The notes below the pieces were generated by a model. It ran no database searches. It saw only the letters and a program-made list of their open reading frames with translations, and had not been told where the DNA came from. A DNA stretch of 64,000 nt from Aeromicrobium wangtongii (lineage in GTDB: Bacteria > Actinomycetota > Actinomycetes > Propionibacteriales > Nocardioidaceae): positions 1,178,001 through 1,242,000 of the forward strand of contig NZ_CP102173.1 of NCBI RefSeq assembly GCF_024584515.1, given 5' to 3'. Shown here one piece after another: positions 36,455-45,707 of the stretch. Every line of letters starts with the position of its first letter. Position 1 is the stretch's first letter. The position numbers were made by a program, and so were the translations under genes.

Positions 36455-37405
36455 ATGGAGAGCATCGAGGACGTGCAGTACGTCGTCGTGCACGGCCACC
36501 GGCGGGCGTATCGCATCGCCGGGTCCGGCCCAGCCCTGCTGTTGCTGCACGGACTGGCCTGCGACTCCTCGACCTGGGTCGACGTGATGCCTGCCTTGGC
36601 AGAGCACCACACCGTGATCGCGCCCGATCTGCTCGGGCACGGCCAGTCCGACAAGCCCAATGCCGACTACTCCCTCGGGGGCTACGCCAACGGGATGCGC
36701 GATCTGCTCACCGTCCTGGGCATCGACAAGGTGACGGTCATCGGGCACAGCTTCGGCGGGGGAGTGGCGATGCAGTTCGCCTACCAGTTCCCCGACCGGA
36801 CCGAACGCGTCGTGCTGGTGTCCACCGGCGGGCTGGGCAAGGAGGTCACCCCGCTGATCCGCCTGATGACGGTCCCCGGCAGTGGCATGGCGATCGCGGT
36901 GGCCACGATGCGTCCGTGGCGGCCGCTGGTCCGCGGCGCCCTGGCATCGCTGTCCCGGTTGCCCATCTCGGCGACCCGCGATCTCGGCGAGGTGGCCCGG
37001 ATCTACGAGTCGCTGGCCGATCCCGCGCTGCGAACTGCCGTCCAACGGGTCACGAGCCACGTCGTGGACTGGCGTGGCCAGTTCGTCACGATGACCGATC
37101 GCAGCTATCTGGCCCGGCTCATGCCCGTCATGGTCATCTGGGGGCGGGAGGACATGGTCATCCCCGTGTCACACGCCGAGTCCGCGCCGAGCCCGGTCTC
37201 CGACGTCCACGTGCTGGAGGACAGCGGGCACTTCCCGCACCGCGACCACCCGGAGCAGTTCGCGCGGCTGGTCCAGCAGTTCATCGAGGCCAACGCCCCG
37301 GCGCACTACCACCGCGGGCGATGGCGAGCGCTGCTCAAGCGAGGCGACCAGCACGAGCTGGAGAGCGTCGAGCAGCCGGCGGCGCCGCGCCCCGCGATCG
37401 TCTGA
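36455..37405 (+). CDS. alpha/beta-hydrolase fold protein
   Basis: 316 residues. The oxyanion stretch LLLLHGLACDSSTW, the nucleophile elbow GHSFGG (Ser99), the acid near 232 (IWGREDMVIP) and His near 254 (DSGHFPHRDHP) give a complete triad. An ester or lactone hydrolase is likely, but the substrate is unknown. A charged 40-residue tail follows the fold. It converges on the PAP2 gene, with the two stops one base apart, and is divergent from the ACP fusion. Confidence 0.83.
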   Translation: MESIEDVQYVVVHGHRRAYRIAGSGPALLLLHGLACDSSTWVDVMPALAEHHTVIAPDLLGHGQSDKPNADYSLGGYANGMRDLLTVLGIDKVTVIGHSFGGGVAMQFAYQFPDRTERVVLVSTGGLGKEVTPLIRLMTVPGSGMAIAVATMRPWRPLVRGALASLSRLPISATRDLGEVARIYESLADPALRTAVQRVTSHVVDWRGQFVTMTDRSYLARLMPVMVIWGREDMVIPVSHAESAPSPVSDVHVLEDSGHFPHRDHPEQFARLVQQFIEANAPAHYHRGRWRALLKRGDQHELESVEQPAAPRPAIV

Positions 37406-37406
37406 G

Positions 37407-38522
37407 TCAGGGGGCCGGGGAGACCGAGGGCTCGGGAGTCGCAGGGCGCGAGCCGACGGGCTCCGCGGGGTCCGGGGCGCCGGCCTGTTCGGCGGCCAGT
37501 CGTTTGCGCTTCTGCCGCTTGGTGTTGCCGGTGACGAGTGCGCCGACCCACACCGCGACAGCGCCGATCACCAGTCCGCCGATGTCGTCGGCGATGTAGT
37601 GCCAGCCGAGGTACAGGGTGGCCAGCATCGTGAAGCCGAGGTAGACCCACGCGGTGTAGCGCAGGACGCGGGCCAGGCGCGCGTAGTGCAGGAACAGGGC
37701 CAGGGTGAAGACCACCGAGACGTGCAGGGACGCGAAGCCGGCGATGCCGAAGATCTTGTCGCCCTGCGGGTCCTCCTTGAAGCCGAACGCTCCGCGCAGC
37801 AATGACATCTGCAGCTGGGTGGCACCGTTCTCGGGCAGGTCGGCGAAGCGTTGTGGCTCGTAGAACGCCGGGCCGAGCGACGGCAGCGAGTAGTAGCTGA
37901 TGGTGCCGAGCACCCAGTTGAGGCTGACGGCGGTCGCGTACCAGGCGCCGACGGTGAAGTCGCGGTGCAGGACCAGGACCGCGGCCACCGTGATGGGCAC
38001 GACCGGCAGGTAGAGCACGTACAGGACGGCCAGCACCTGCGCGGCGACCGTGGTGCCGAGCGCCGAGTGCAGCACCTCGGCCGGGTTGTTGCCGAAGAAC
38101 AGGAAGTGGTCGAGCTCCAGCAGTGCTCGGTCGTGGATCGTGTCGCCACCCAGCAGCGGCAGATAGCTCTTGAGGTTTCGGTAGCTGACGTAGCAGATGT
38201 AGAACGACACCATGCCGGTCGCGGCGTAGGCGACGCGTCGCAGGTTCCACTCGTCGCGGACGATCGTGCGCATGCCGGGCAGCATCCGTCGGAAGCCATA
38301 GCGGTGGATGGCCTGCGGGGCGAGGCCGGCGGCGAACAGCAGGAGGCCCAGCAGCGGCAGGCGGATGTACGCCGGCCCCAAGAACCCCTCGGGGTCCTTG
38401 AGGCCGACGCCCAGATCCTGCGAGTAGTAGATCGCGGTCGCGCCCACGGCCAGCGAGAGGCAGAACGCAAATGCATACGGCCATCGGAGGAACGCGCGCG
38501 ACCATCGGAGCATGGTGGTCAT
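37407..38522 (-). CDS. PAP2-superfamily phosphatase / inositolphosphotransferase-like membrane protein
   Basis: About 371 residues with six to eight membrane helices. The catalytic motif FASLHVSVVFTLALF and the later GWHYIADDIGG fit the C2 and C3 blocks of the PAP2 group that includes Aur1-like inositolphosphotransferases. The tail is Lys/Arg rich. ATG 38522 is chosen over a longer frame; a further in-frame ATG is three codons on. It could act on lipid phosphates or transfer phosphoinositol in envelope lipids. Confidence 0.75.
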   Translation of the reverse strand: MTTMLRWSRAFLRWPYAFAFCLSLAVGATAIYYSQDLGVGLKDPEGFLGPAYIRLPLLGLLLFAAGLAPQAIHRYGFRRMLPGMRTIVRDEWNLRRVAYAATGMVSFYICYVSYRNLKSYLPLLGGDTIHDRALLELDHFLFFGNNPAEVLHSALGTTVAAQVLAVLYVLYLPVVPITVAAVLVLHRDFTVGAWYATAVSLNWVLGTISYYSLPSLGPAFYEPQRFADLPENGATQLQMSLLRGAFGFKEDPQGDKIFGIAGFASLHVSVVFTLALFLHYARLARVLRYTAWVYLGFTMLATLYLGWHYIADDIGGLVIGAVAVWVGALVTGNTKRQKRKRLAAEQAGAPDPAEPVGSRPATPEPSVSPAP

Positions 38523-38561
38523 CTTAAAGGGCGCCCCAACCACGCTGCCATGCAGTGCCGG

Positions 38562-41318
38562 TCAGGCGTCGCCCCCCACCTGCTCCACTCCCGCGACCGC
38601 GGTCGGGTCGTCGATGCGGAAGCGGGTGAACGCCTCGTGGGCCGTCTCGGCGGCCACCGAACCGGCCTGGGCCAGCGTCTGCAGCACGGACACCACGATC
38701 GACTCGGCGTCGACCTGGAAGGTGCGTCGTGCCGCGGCGCGGGTGTCGGCGAAGCCGAATCCGTCCGTGCCCAGCGACTGCCACGGTCCGGGGACCCAGC
38801 GGGCGATCTGGTCGGGCACGGCGCGCATGTAGTCGCTGACCGCGACCGTGACGGCGCTGGAGTCCATGAGCTTGCCCGTGATGTACGGCACCTTGCTGTA
38901 CTGGCCGGGGTGGTTCAGGTTCCACTGCTCGGCCGCGATGGCGTCGCGCGCCAGCTCGTTCCATGACGTCACGGACCAGACATCGGCCGCGACACCGTAG
39001 TCGGCAGCGAGGATCTCCTGGGCCTTCAGCGCCCACGGCACCGCGATGCCCGAGGCCATGATGCGCGCGGCGATGCCGTCACCGGTGGCCTTGCGGTACA
39101 CGTAGGCGCCCTTGAGCAGGCCCTCGACATCGACGTCCTCCGGCTCGACCGGCTGGTTGAAGGCCTCGTTGTAGACCGTCAGGTAGTAGATGATGTCCTC
39201 GCCGTGCGGGAACGCGTCGCTCGTCCCGTACATGCGCTCGAGACCCTGCTTGACGATGTGGCTGATCTCGAAGCTGAACGCCGGGTCGTAGTGCACGACC
39301 GCAGGGTTCGTCTGCGCGATCAGCGGCGAGTGTCCATCGGCGTGCTGCAGGCCCTCGCCGGTCAGCGTCGTCCGTCCGGCCGTCGCGCCGATCAGGAATC
39401 CGCGGGCCAGCTGGTCGGCCATCGCCCAGATCGAGTCGGCCGTCCGCTGGAAGCCGAACATCGAGTAGAACAGGTAGACCGGGATCATCGGCTCGCCGTG
39501 CGTGGAGTACGCGCTGCCCGCCGCGATCGCCGACGCCATGGCGCCGGCCTCGCTGATGCCCTCGTGCAGCAGCTGGCCCTGGGCCGACTCCTTGTACGCC
39601 AGCAGCAGCTTGCGGTCGACCGACTCGTACGTCTGGCCGGCCGGGTTGTAGATCTTGGCCGACGGGAACATCGAGTCCATGCCGAACGTGCGGTACTCGT
39701 CGGGCGCGATCGGGACGATGCGGCGCCCGATCTCGGGATCCTTCATCAGATCGCGCAGCAGCCGCACGAAGGCCATCGTCGTGGCGATCTGCTGCTTGCC
39801 CGAGCCCTTCTTGAGCTCCTCGTAGATCGCGGGGTCCGGCAGCTTGACCGTCGTCGGGTTGACGATGCGCTGGGGCAGCGAGCCGCCGAGGGCCTCTCGC
39901 CGCGCCTTCATGTACTGCATCTCCTCGCTGTCCTCACCGGGGTGGTAGAACGGCGCGATGTCGCTCCCGTCGATCTGCTCGTCGGTGACAGGGATGTTGA
40001 GGCGGTCGCGGAAGCCCTTGAGGTCGTCCTTGGTGAGCTTCTTCATCTGGTGGGTCGCGTTGCGGCCCGCGAACGACTCCAGCAGCCAGCCCTTGACGGT
40101 GTGGGCCAGGATGACGGTCGGCTGACCGGTGTGCTTCTGCGCGGCCTCGAAGGCGGCGTAGACCTTGCGGTAGTCGTGCCCGCCGCGGGGGAGGCGCTCG
40201 ATCTCCTCGTCCGAGAGGTGCTCGACCATCTTGCGCAGCCGCGGGTCGGGACCGAAGAAGTGCTCGCGGTTGTACGCGCCGGTCTCGACCGAGAGGGTCT
40301 GGAACTCGCCGTCGGGGGTGCGGTTCATCTGGTTGACCAGGACGCCGTCGGTGTCGCGGGCCAGCAGGTCGTCCCACTCGCGGCCCCAGACGACCTTGAT
40401 GACGTTCCAGCCGGCGCCGCGGAAGGTCGACTCGAGCTCCTGGATGATCTTTCCGTTGCCGCGGACCGGGCCGTCGAGCTGCTGCAGGTTGCAGTTGACG
40501 ACGAAGGTGAGGTTGTCCAGCTCCTCACGTGCCGCGACGCCGATCGCGCCCAGCGACTCGACCTCGCCCATCTCGCCGTCGCCGAGGAAGGCCCAGACGT
40601 GCTGCTGGCTGGTGTCCTTGATGCCGCGGTTGTGCAGGTAGCGGTTGAACCGGGCCTGGTAGATCGCGTTGATCGCGCCCAGGCCCATCGAGACGGTCGG
40701 GAACTCCCAGTAGTCGCTCATCAGGCGGGGGTGCGGGTACGACGACAACCCGTTGCCGGCGCCGTGCGAGTGCTCCTGGCGGAACCGGTCCAGCTGGGTC
40801 TCGCTCAGCCGGCCCTCGAGGAACGAGCGCGCGTAGATGCCGGGCGCGGCGTGGCCCTGGAAGTAGATCTGGTCACCGCCGCCGGGGTGGTTCTTGCCGC
40901 GGAAGAAGTGGTTGAAGCCGACCTCGTACAGGCTGGCGGCCGACTGGTACGACGCGATGTGTCCACCGACGCCGAGGCCGGGACGGTTCGCGCGCGACAC
41001 CATGACGGCGGCGTTCCAGCGGATGTACGAACGGATGCGTCGCTCGATCGCCTCGTTGCCCGGGAACCAGGGTTCACGCTCGGGCGGGATGGTGTTGATG
41101 AAGTCGGTGCTGAGCAGCGCCGGGACGCCCACGTTCTGCTCGCGCGCCCGTTCCAGGAGCTTCAGCATCACGTAGCGGGCGCGGCCTCGGCCCCGACTGT
41201 CGACCATCTCGTCGAGGGAGCTGACCCATTCAGCCGTCTCATCGGGATCGATGTCGGGCAGCTGCGTCGGCAGACCCTCATGGATGACTGTCGGACGTTC
41301 CTGACCGGATTGCGGCAT
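38562..41318 (-). CDS. aceE: pyruvate dehydrogenase E1 component, homodimeric type
   Basis: 918 residues. The thiamine-diphosphate motif begins at [10 protein letters not shown] (about residue 245) and runs to [18 protein letters not shown]. The transketolase-like pyrimidine and C-terminal domains follow. It decarboxylates pyruvate and passes the acetyl group to E2, which is not in this window. ATG 41318 has a GGGAGAG site. It is divergent from DUF3052, the order seen in mycobacteria. Confidence 0.97.
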   Translation of the reverse strand: MPQSGQERPTVIHEGLPTQLPDIDPDETAEWVSSLDEMVDSRGRGRARYVMLKLLERAREQNVGVPALLSTDFINTIPPEREPWFPGNEAIERRIRSYIRWNAAVMVSRANRPGLGVGGHIASYQSAASLYEVGFNHFFRGKNHPGGGDQIYFQGHAAPGIYARSFLEGRLSETQLDRFRQEHSHGAGNGLSSYPHPRLMSDYWEFPTVSMGLGAINAIYQARFNRYLHNRGIKDTSQQHVWAFLGDGEMGEVESLGAIGVAAREELDNLTFVVNCNLQQLDGPVRGNGKIIQELESTFRGAGWNVIKVVWGREWDDLLARDTDGVLVNQMNRTPDGEFQTLSVETGAYNREHFFGPDPRLRKMVEHLSDEEIERLPRGGHDYRKVYAAFEAAQKHTGQPTVILAHTVKGWLLESFAGRNATHQMKKLTKDDLKGFRDRLNIPVTDEQIDGSDIAPFYHPGEDSEEMQYMKARREALGGSLPQRIVNPTTVKLPDPAIYEELKKGSGKQQIATTMAFVRLLRDLMKDPEIGRRIVPIAPDEYRTFGMDSMFPSAKIYNPAGQTYESVDRKLLLAYKESAQGQLLHEGISEAGAMASAIAAGSAYSTHGEPMIPVYLFYSMFGFQRTADSIWAMADQLARGFLIGATAGRTTLTGEGLQHADGHSPLIAQTNPAVVHYDPAFSFEISHIVKQGLERMYGTSDAFPHGEDIIYYLTVYNEAFNQPVEPEDVDVEGLLKGAYVYRKATGDGIAARIMASGIAVPWALKAQEILAADYGVAADVWSVTSWNELARDAIAAEQWNLNHPGQYSKVPYITGKLMDSSAVTVAVSDYMRAVPDQIARWVPGPWQSLGTDGFGFADTRAAARRTFQVDAESIVVSVLQTLAQAGSVAAETAHEAFTRFRIDDPTAVAGVEQVGGDA

Positions 41319-41398
41319 GTTCTCTCCCAGTTGTCTTGTGGACGTGTCCATCATTCCACTCCGGGTTCGCTACTGTGATACCGGCAACCATGCTGACG

Positions 41399-41418
41399 AA
41401 CCTACTTTTGAGTAGGTT
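41399..41418. promoter_or_regulatory. inverted repeat in the aceE-DUF3052 gap
   Basis: AACCTAC and GTAGGTT pair perfectly over seven bases around TTTTGA. It lies 81 bp upstream of the aceE start and 28 bp before the DUF3052 GTG. It could be an operator for either direction or a leader hairpin; no known family is recognised. Confidence 0.4.
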
Positions 41419-41445
41419 TTGGACAAACGTGAGGGAGACAAACCG

Positions 41446-41832
41446 GTGGACGCGGGCAAGCTGGGCTTCGGTCCTGACACCGTCATCCAGGAGCTGGGCT
41501 GGGATGAGGACGTCGACGAAGAACTCCGTGTCGACGTCGAGCGTCACACCGGCAACAACCTGGTGGACGGCGACTTCGGCGAAGACGTCGACGGAGTGAT
41601 TCTGTGGTGGCGCGACGGTGACGGCGACCTGACCGACGCACTGGTCGACTCGCTGCAGGACCTGGTCGAAGGCGGATCGGTCTGGCTGCTGACGCCGAAG
41701 GTCGGGCGCGACAACTACGTGCCGGGCGCGGATGTCGTGGAAGCCGCGGAGGTCGCGGGTCTGTCGGTGACGACCACGTCGTCGGCCACGGCCGACTGGG
41801 CTGCCACGCGCCTCACGGCTCACAAACGCTGA
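41446..41832 (+). CDS. DUF3052 family protein
   Basis: 128 residues. The sequence GKLGFGPDTVIQELGWDEDVD and the central DGVILWWRDGDGDLTDALVD are the hallmarks of DUF3052, an actinobacterial family of unknown function. It is acidic. GTG 41446 is chosen for its GAGGGAG site; TTG 41419 would add nine residues. In mycobacteria the family lies between aceE and ahpE. Here a DUF222 gene intervenes before ahpE. Confidence 0.83.
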   Translation: MDAGKLGFGPDTVIQELGWDEDVDEELRVDVERHTGNNLVDGDFGEDVDGVILWWRDGDGDLTDALVDSLQDLVEGGSVWLLTPKVGRDNYVPGADVVEAAEVAGLSVTTTSSATADWAATRLTAHKR

Positions 41833-41836
41833 GCAC

Positions 41837-43009
41837 TCACCCGTCGAACTCAATCGACGTGGGTGACAGGTAGATCTCGATGACCAAGGGGTCACGTCGT
41901 CCGGGTGGTCCGGTGGACCACTTCAGGACGCCGTGGCCCTTCATCGTGTGATGCCGCCGGCACAGTGGGCCGAGATTGTCGGCTCGCGTGCGCCCTTCGG
42001 GCCAGGGTTCTCGGTGATCGATGTCGCAACGCTCGGCCGGCACCATGCAGCCGGGTGACTGGCAGACGCCGTCACGAAAGCGCAGCGCGACATTCAACGT
42101 GTCGGGACTGAATCTGCCGAGGTACTCGTGGCTGAGGAGGTCGTCGGTCACCGGATCGGTCACGATCCGGTGCCAGAAGGTGCTGCCGGTGCCGACCACG
42201 GCGGCGATCCATCCGGCGGGGACGGCCCAGCGCCCGTCGGTGGACTCCGCGAAGCCGGCGACGGCACCCGCGAGCACGTCGGCATCGATCATCACTGCGA
42301 TGTTGGCATCGACCGCTGAGGTGGCCGCCTCAGAGTGGGTGCACCAGGCGACCAGCTGGTCGGCCTCGCGCTGAGCGACGGTGCGCTCGTCATCATCGGC
42401 GACGTTGCGACGCGCTTCCTTGCGCAACCGCGCCTCGATCGCCGCCAGCTCATGGGACGGCAGGTATGCGTACAGAGTTCCCATCGAGTCGGCCCCGTGG
42501 CGGACGGCCACGTGCCGATGACGGCGCTCGTCCTCCGCGCGTTCCACCGCCAGGTCGGCCTCGACCCGCTGCACGAATCGGCGCAACCAGGCCCGCAGCT
42601 CAGCACCCGTGTGGTCCACCGCGTAGGTGACGACCAACCGGTCGAGGCGGGTGACTGACTCGGCCCGCTTGAGCTGGTCGATCGTCGCGGCGATGTCACG
42701 CACGCGAGTGAAGTCGACCAAACCGTCGCCGAAGGCGTCCCACACCGAAGGTGCCTGCTCGCGCACCGTCCCGGCCGCGGAGAGTCGGCCCTGCACCTGT
42801 CCCTCGCTCAACCCGGTGGCCTCACCGATCGACAGGCAGATGGCCGACCGTTCGATCTGCCGACGCATGGGTGGCTCGACCGAAGCGGTCCGGGCCATCT
42901 CCGCGTCGCGGTAGTCCAGCATCGCCTCGAGCTCGTTCCACTCGGCCATCGCCCGCCACCGGACGACATCGCCCAGGCGAGTGGTCGAAGGAGCGGTCGA
43001 GGTGGCCAT
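41837..43009 (-). CDS. DUF222 / HNH endonuclease (13E12-type), copy 1
   Basis: 390 residues. DUF222 covers most of the protein, and the C-terminal HNH nuclease motif is intact: CQSPGCMVPAERCDIDHREP, then DNLGPLCRRHHTMKGHG. It resembles the 13E12 repeat-family proteins of mycobacteria. A close paralogue lies at 60378-61562. The bases upstream of both ATGs are also alike. It sits between DUF3052 and ahpE, which are usually neighbours, suggesting it was inserted. Target unknown. Confidence 0.85.
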   Translation of the reverse strand: MATSTAPSTTRLGDVVRWRAMAEWNELEAMLDYRDAEMARTASVEPPMRRQIERSAICLSIGEATGLSEGQVQGRLSAAGTVREQAPSVWDAFGDGLVDFTRVRDIAATIDQLKRAESVTRLDRLVVTYAVDHTGAELRAWLRRFVQRVEADLAVERAEDERRHRHVAVRHGADSMGTLYAYLPSHELAAIEARLRKEARRNVADDDERTVAQREADQLVAWCTHSEAATSAVDANIAVMIDADVLAGAVAGFAESTDGRWAVPAGWIAAVVGTGSTFWHRIVTDPVTDDLLSHEYLGRFSPDTLNVALRFRDGVCQSPGCMVPAERCDIDHREPWPEGRTRADNLGPLCRRHHTMKGHGVLKWSTGPPGRRDPLVIEIYLSPTSIEFDG

Positions 43010-43111
43010 ACCTCCAATCTAGGGGTCGGGTCAGACACTCCTTTTCGCTGCAATCCCGGCCTGTGCGCAAGTCGGTCAGCGAGTCGGTGGAGGCGCCGAT
43101 ACGCTCGCAGC

Positions 43112-43573
43112 ATGACTCTTTCCGTCGGCGACGCCGCACCTGACTTCACCCTCAAGAACCAGCACGGCGAGGACATCTCGTTGTCGTCGTTCCGCGGCGA
43201 CAAGAACGTGGTGCTGGTGTTCTTCCCGTTCGCGTTCAGCGGCATCTGCACCGGTGAGCTGTGCGAGATCCGCGACAACCTCGCCGCCTTCGAGACCGAC
43301 GACGCCGAGGTGCTCGCGATCTCGTGCGATCACTTCTTCTCCAACCGGGCCTTCGCGGACCGCGACGGCTACACGTTCTCGATCCTCAGCGACTTCTGGC
43401 CCCACGGTGACGTGTCGCGTGCCTACGGGACGTTCAACGAGGACGCCGGCGCGCCGAACCGTGGTGCGTTCGTGATCGATCGCGAGGGGATCCTGCGCTG
43501 GCAGGTCGTCAACGGCATCGGCGAGGCCCGCAACCTGGACGACTACCGCAAGGCATTGGCCGATCTGTCGTGA
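43112..43573 (+). CDS. ahpE: AhpE-like one-Cys peroxiredoxin
   Basis: 153 residues of thioredoxin fold. The peroxidatic Cys46 lies in FPFAFSGICTGELC, with a second cysteine at 51. It reduces peroxides and peroxynitrite in the cytoplasm. The length and the TxxC context fit the actinobacterial AhpE group. A long terminator hairpin follows at 43650. Confidence 0.93.
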   Translation: MTLSVGDAAPDFTLKNQHGEDISLSSFRGDKNVVLVFFPFAFSGICTGELCEIRDNLAAFETDDAEVLAISCDHFFSNRAFADRDGYTFSILSDFWPHGDVSRAYGTFNEDAGAPNRGAFVIDREGILRWQVVNGIGEARNLDDYRKALADLS

Positions 43574-43649
43574 GCAGCGGCTCACATTGACGATTTCTTC
43601 ACGAATTCGGCTGCGGGCCCACTGCCGCATACGCTTTGATAATCGTGCG

Positions 43650-43690
43650 GCGGCTGCCAGGGACCCGAGACCCTGGCAGCCGCAGCCTTT
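43650..43690 (+). terminator. intrinsic terminator after ahpE
   Basis: GCGGCTGCCAGGG (43650-43662) pairs exactly with CCCTGGCAGCCGC (43671-43683) around an 8-base loop. It is followed by AGCCTTTT. Confidence 0.88.
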
Positions 43691-43734
43691 TGCCTGGTCG
43701 CCCAGCTGCCTGCGGTAGTGTTCCGTGTTCCCGA

Positions 43735-43808
43735 GGGCGAATAGCTCAGTTGGTTAGAGCATCCGGTTTACACCCGGAAGGTCGGGGGTTCGAGTCCCTC
43801 TTCGCCCA
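43735..43808 (+). tRNA. tRNA-Val (anticodon TAC)
   Basis: The acceptor GGGCGAA pairs with TTCGCCC, the anticodon loop TTTACAC gives TAC, and the T-loop is TTCGAGT. CCA is not fully encoded (ACC then G). A -10-like TAGTGT at 43716-43721 sits at a suitable distance. Confidence 0.94.
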
Positions 43809-43823
43809 CCGTGCCGTGCAGCC

Positions 43824-44579
43824 CTACTTGGCTGCCTGCTCGGCGCTGAGGTTCTTGGAGACCTTGGCGACCGACTTGGCGTCGTACACCACGACCTTCT
43901 CGCCGTCGGCCACATCCGGGCTGTACGCCATGAACGAGAAGTCGCCCTCGCCGGAGATCTTCACCTGGGAGAACTGGACCTTCACGACGTCGGCGGAAGG
44001 CGCCTCGAGGTACGTCACGAAGCCAGCCTGGGCAGCCTCGTCGGAGGTTGGCGGCTTGTCGACGGAGATGTACGCCTCCAGATATTTCGCGAACTTGAGT
44101 GCGGCGTCCAGCAGGTCGGCTCGGTTCTTGGCCTCGACGCGCACGGGGTCGGACTTCGTCACCTTGGCGGTGTCCCCGTCCAGCGACGCCGACCCGTTGG
44201 GCGTGGTCACGGCAAGGTCGGCCCCGAACTCGCTGCGCTCGTACGCGGTCAGCTCCGACCCCGCCGGGAGGCGTGCGGCTGACTGTGCCTCGGCCAGATC
44301 CTTGGGGTAGTCACCCTTGTCGGCCGCGAACTTCTCGATGCTCCCCAACGCCTTGAACAAGATGTCCTCCGCGCTCGGGTTCTGCTCGGCTGCGCGCTGG
44401 GCAGACGCCAGCTCGACGGCGTACTGCGCCGCGGTGCCCGTCGGCGTCGGAACGGCCTCTGGGGTCGCGCTGGTCTTCGCGGGAGCGGACTTGGGCTCGG
44501 CGTCGTCGGAGCCGCAGGCGGCAACGCCGAGGAGCAGGGCGGTGGACAGGGCGGCGGTGGCCAGGGCACGAGTCTTCAT
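43824..44579 (-). CDS. hypothetical lipoprotein
   Basis: 251 residues. The signal peptide ends in LLLGVAAC, a lipobox, so Cys22 should be lipidated and the protein anchored outside. A low-complexity Ala/Pro/Thr stretch (about 28-52) tethers a domain of helices and strands without a recognised family. There are no catalytic motifs. It is tail to tail with tRNA-Val and divergent from the SGNH gene. Confidence 0.65.
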   Translation of the reverse strand: MKTRALATAALSTALLLGVAACGSDDAEPKSAPAKTSATPEAVPTPTGTAAQYAVELASAQRAAEQNPSAEDILFKALGSIEKFAADKGDYPKDLAEAQSAARLPAGSELTAYERSEFGADLAVTTPNGSASLDGDTAKVTKSDPVRVEAKNRADLLDAALKFAKYLEAYISVDKPPTSDEAAQAGFVTYLEAPSADVVKVQFSQVKISGEGDFSFMAYSPDVADGEKVVVYDAKSVAKVSKNLSAEQAAK

Positions 44580-44707
44580 CGCATTCCTTTGGTCGTCGAG
44601 ACCGATACCTAACCAGATGTGGACGCGACGTGCCTCCGGTCACCGGCATCCGAGGCTTTTGTGCGTACGGTGACAGTTATCACACCAACTGGGGGATCGC
44701 CGTGCTC

Positions 44708-45706
44708 ATGACCTCGAGGCAGAAGGTGAGCGTCGCCGTGACGATCGCCCTCGCCGCCGTCATGGTGCTGGCCGTGGTGTGGGCGCAGGCGTCGCCGCAC
44801 TCCCCGGGGTCGGACGCGCCGGGCGCCGCGGCGCTGCTCGACCCGCAGTCGTCCGAGGTGGACTGGAGCACCCTGGAGACCGCCGGGCGCATCACCCCGG
44901 CCCCGCGAGACGCCGAGAAGGACCGGCCGGCGTTCTACGACAACGGGTCCGGATGCCAGATCGGGGACGGCGACGCCGTGCCCAAGATCTGTGCGGCCGG
45001 CGACCGTGACGCCCGCAGGACGCTGATGCTGGTCGGTGACTCCAAGATCGCCCAGTGGCAGACCGCGTTCTCCCACCTGGGAGAGCGGGCAGGCTGGCGG
45101 GTCCTGTCGTCGACCAAGAAGGCCTGCCCGTTCACGGACGCGGCGATCACCGGTGGCGACAAGGTCCGCGACGACTGCAGGCAGTGGGGCCGGTACACGA
45201 TGCAGGACATCCTGCGCCTGCGACCGGACGTCGTGATCACCTCACAGCGCTTCGACACCGCACTCCCGGTCGGCACGTCCCACGGGGAGGACCGCACCAC
45301 CGGCGCGATGGTCGCCGGCCTGCGGTCGTTCTGGAAGCAGATCCAGCAGGCAGGCATGCCGGTCGTCGTGATGCTGGACAATCCGTTCCCGAGCACACAT
45401 CCGGTTGATGAGTGCGTGGCCGCGCACCTGAACGAGCTGAGCGCCTGCGCGTTCGCGCTCGCTCCCGGGCAGCAGGAGGCGGCCGCACCGGTCCTGCGCA
45501 AAGCCGCCCGCGGGGTGCCCGGCGTCGAGATCATCGACATGACACCGACGATCTGTCCTGACGACGGCATGTGCCCTGCGGTGATCGGGGACGTGCTGGT
45601 GTACCGCGCGGGGTCCCACCTGACCAAGACCTTCACGGTCAGTGCCGAGCGACAGCTGTCCAGGGAGCTCGCCGAGGCCACGCACGGCAGGTTCGCCGAG
45701 CGTTAG
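44708..45706 (+). CDS. membrane-anchored SGNH-domain protein
   Basis: About 332 residues. One N-terminal membrane helix precedes an extracytoplasmic SGNH hydrolase-like domain: block I is LVGDSKIAQW (Asp111, Ser112), and the catalytic His304 lies in AGSHLTKTF near the end. The domain is the one fused to OafA-type acyltransferases, here alone. It also carries paired cysteines. It may transfer or remove acetyl groups on envelope sugars, an inference. GTG 44702 is an alternative start. Confidence 0.75.
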   Translation: MTSRQKVSVAVTIALAAVMVLAVVWAQASPHSPGSDAPGAAALLDPQSSEVDWSTLETAGRITPAPRDAEKDRPAFYDNGSGCQIGDGDAVPKICAAGDRDARRTLMLVGDSKIAQWQTAFSHLGERAGWRVLSSTKKACPFTDAAITGGDKVRDDCRQWGRYTMQDILRLRPDVVITSQRFDTALPVGTSHGEDRTTGAMVAGLRSFWKQIQQAGMPVVVMLDNPFPSTHPVDECVAAHLNELSACAFALAPGQQEAAAPVLRKAARGVPGVEIIDMTPTICPDDGMCPAVIGDVLVYRAGSHLTKTFTVSAERQLSRELAEATHGRFAER

Positions 45707-45707
45707 C

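Noticed and set aside
39204-41378. Plus-strand frame of 724 codons opposite aceE
   Set aside because: Antisense shadow of aceE; composition is repetitive Val/Arg/Leu/Asp without any fold signal.
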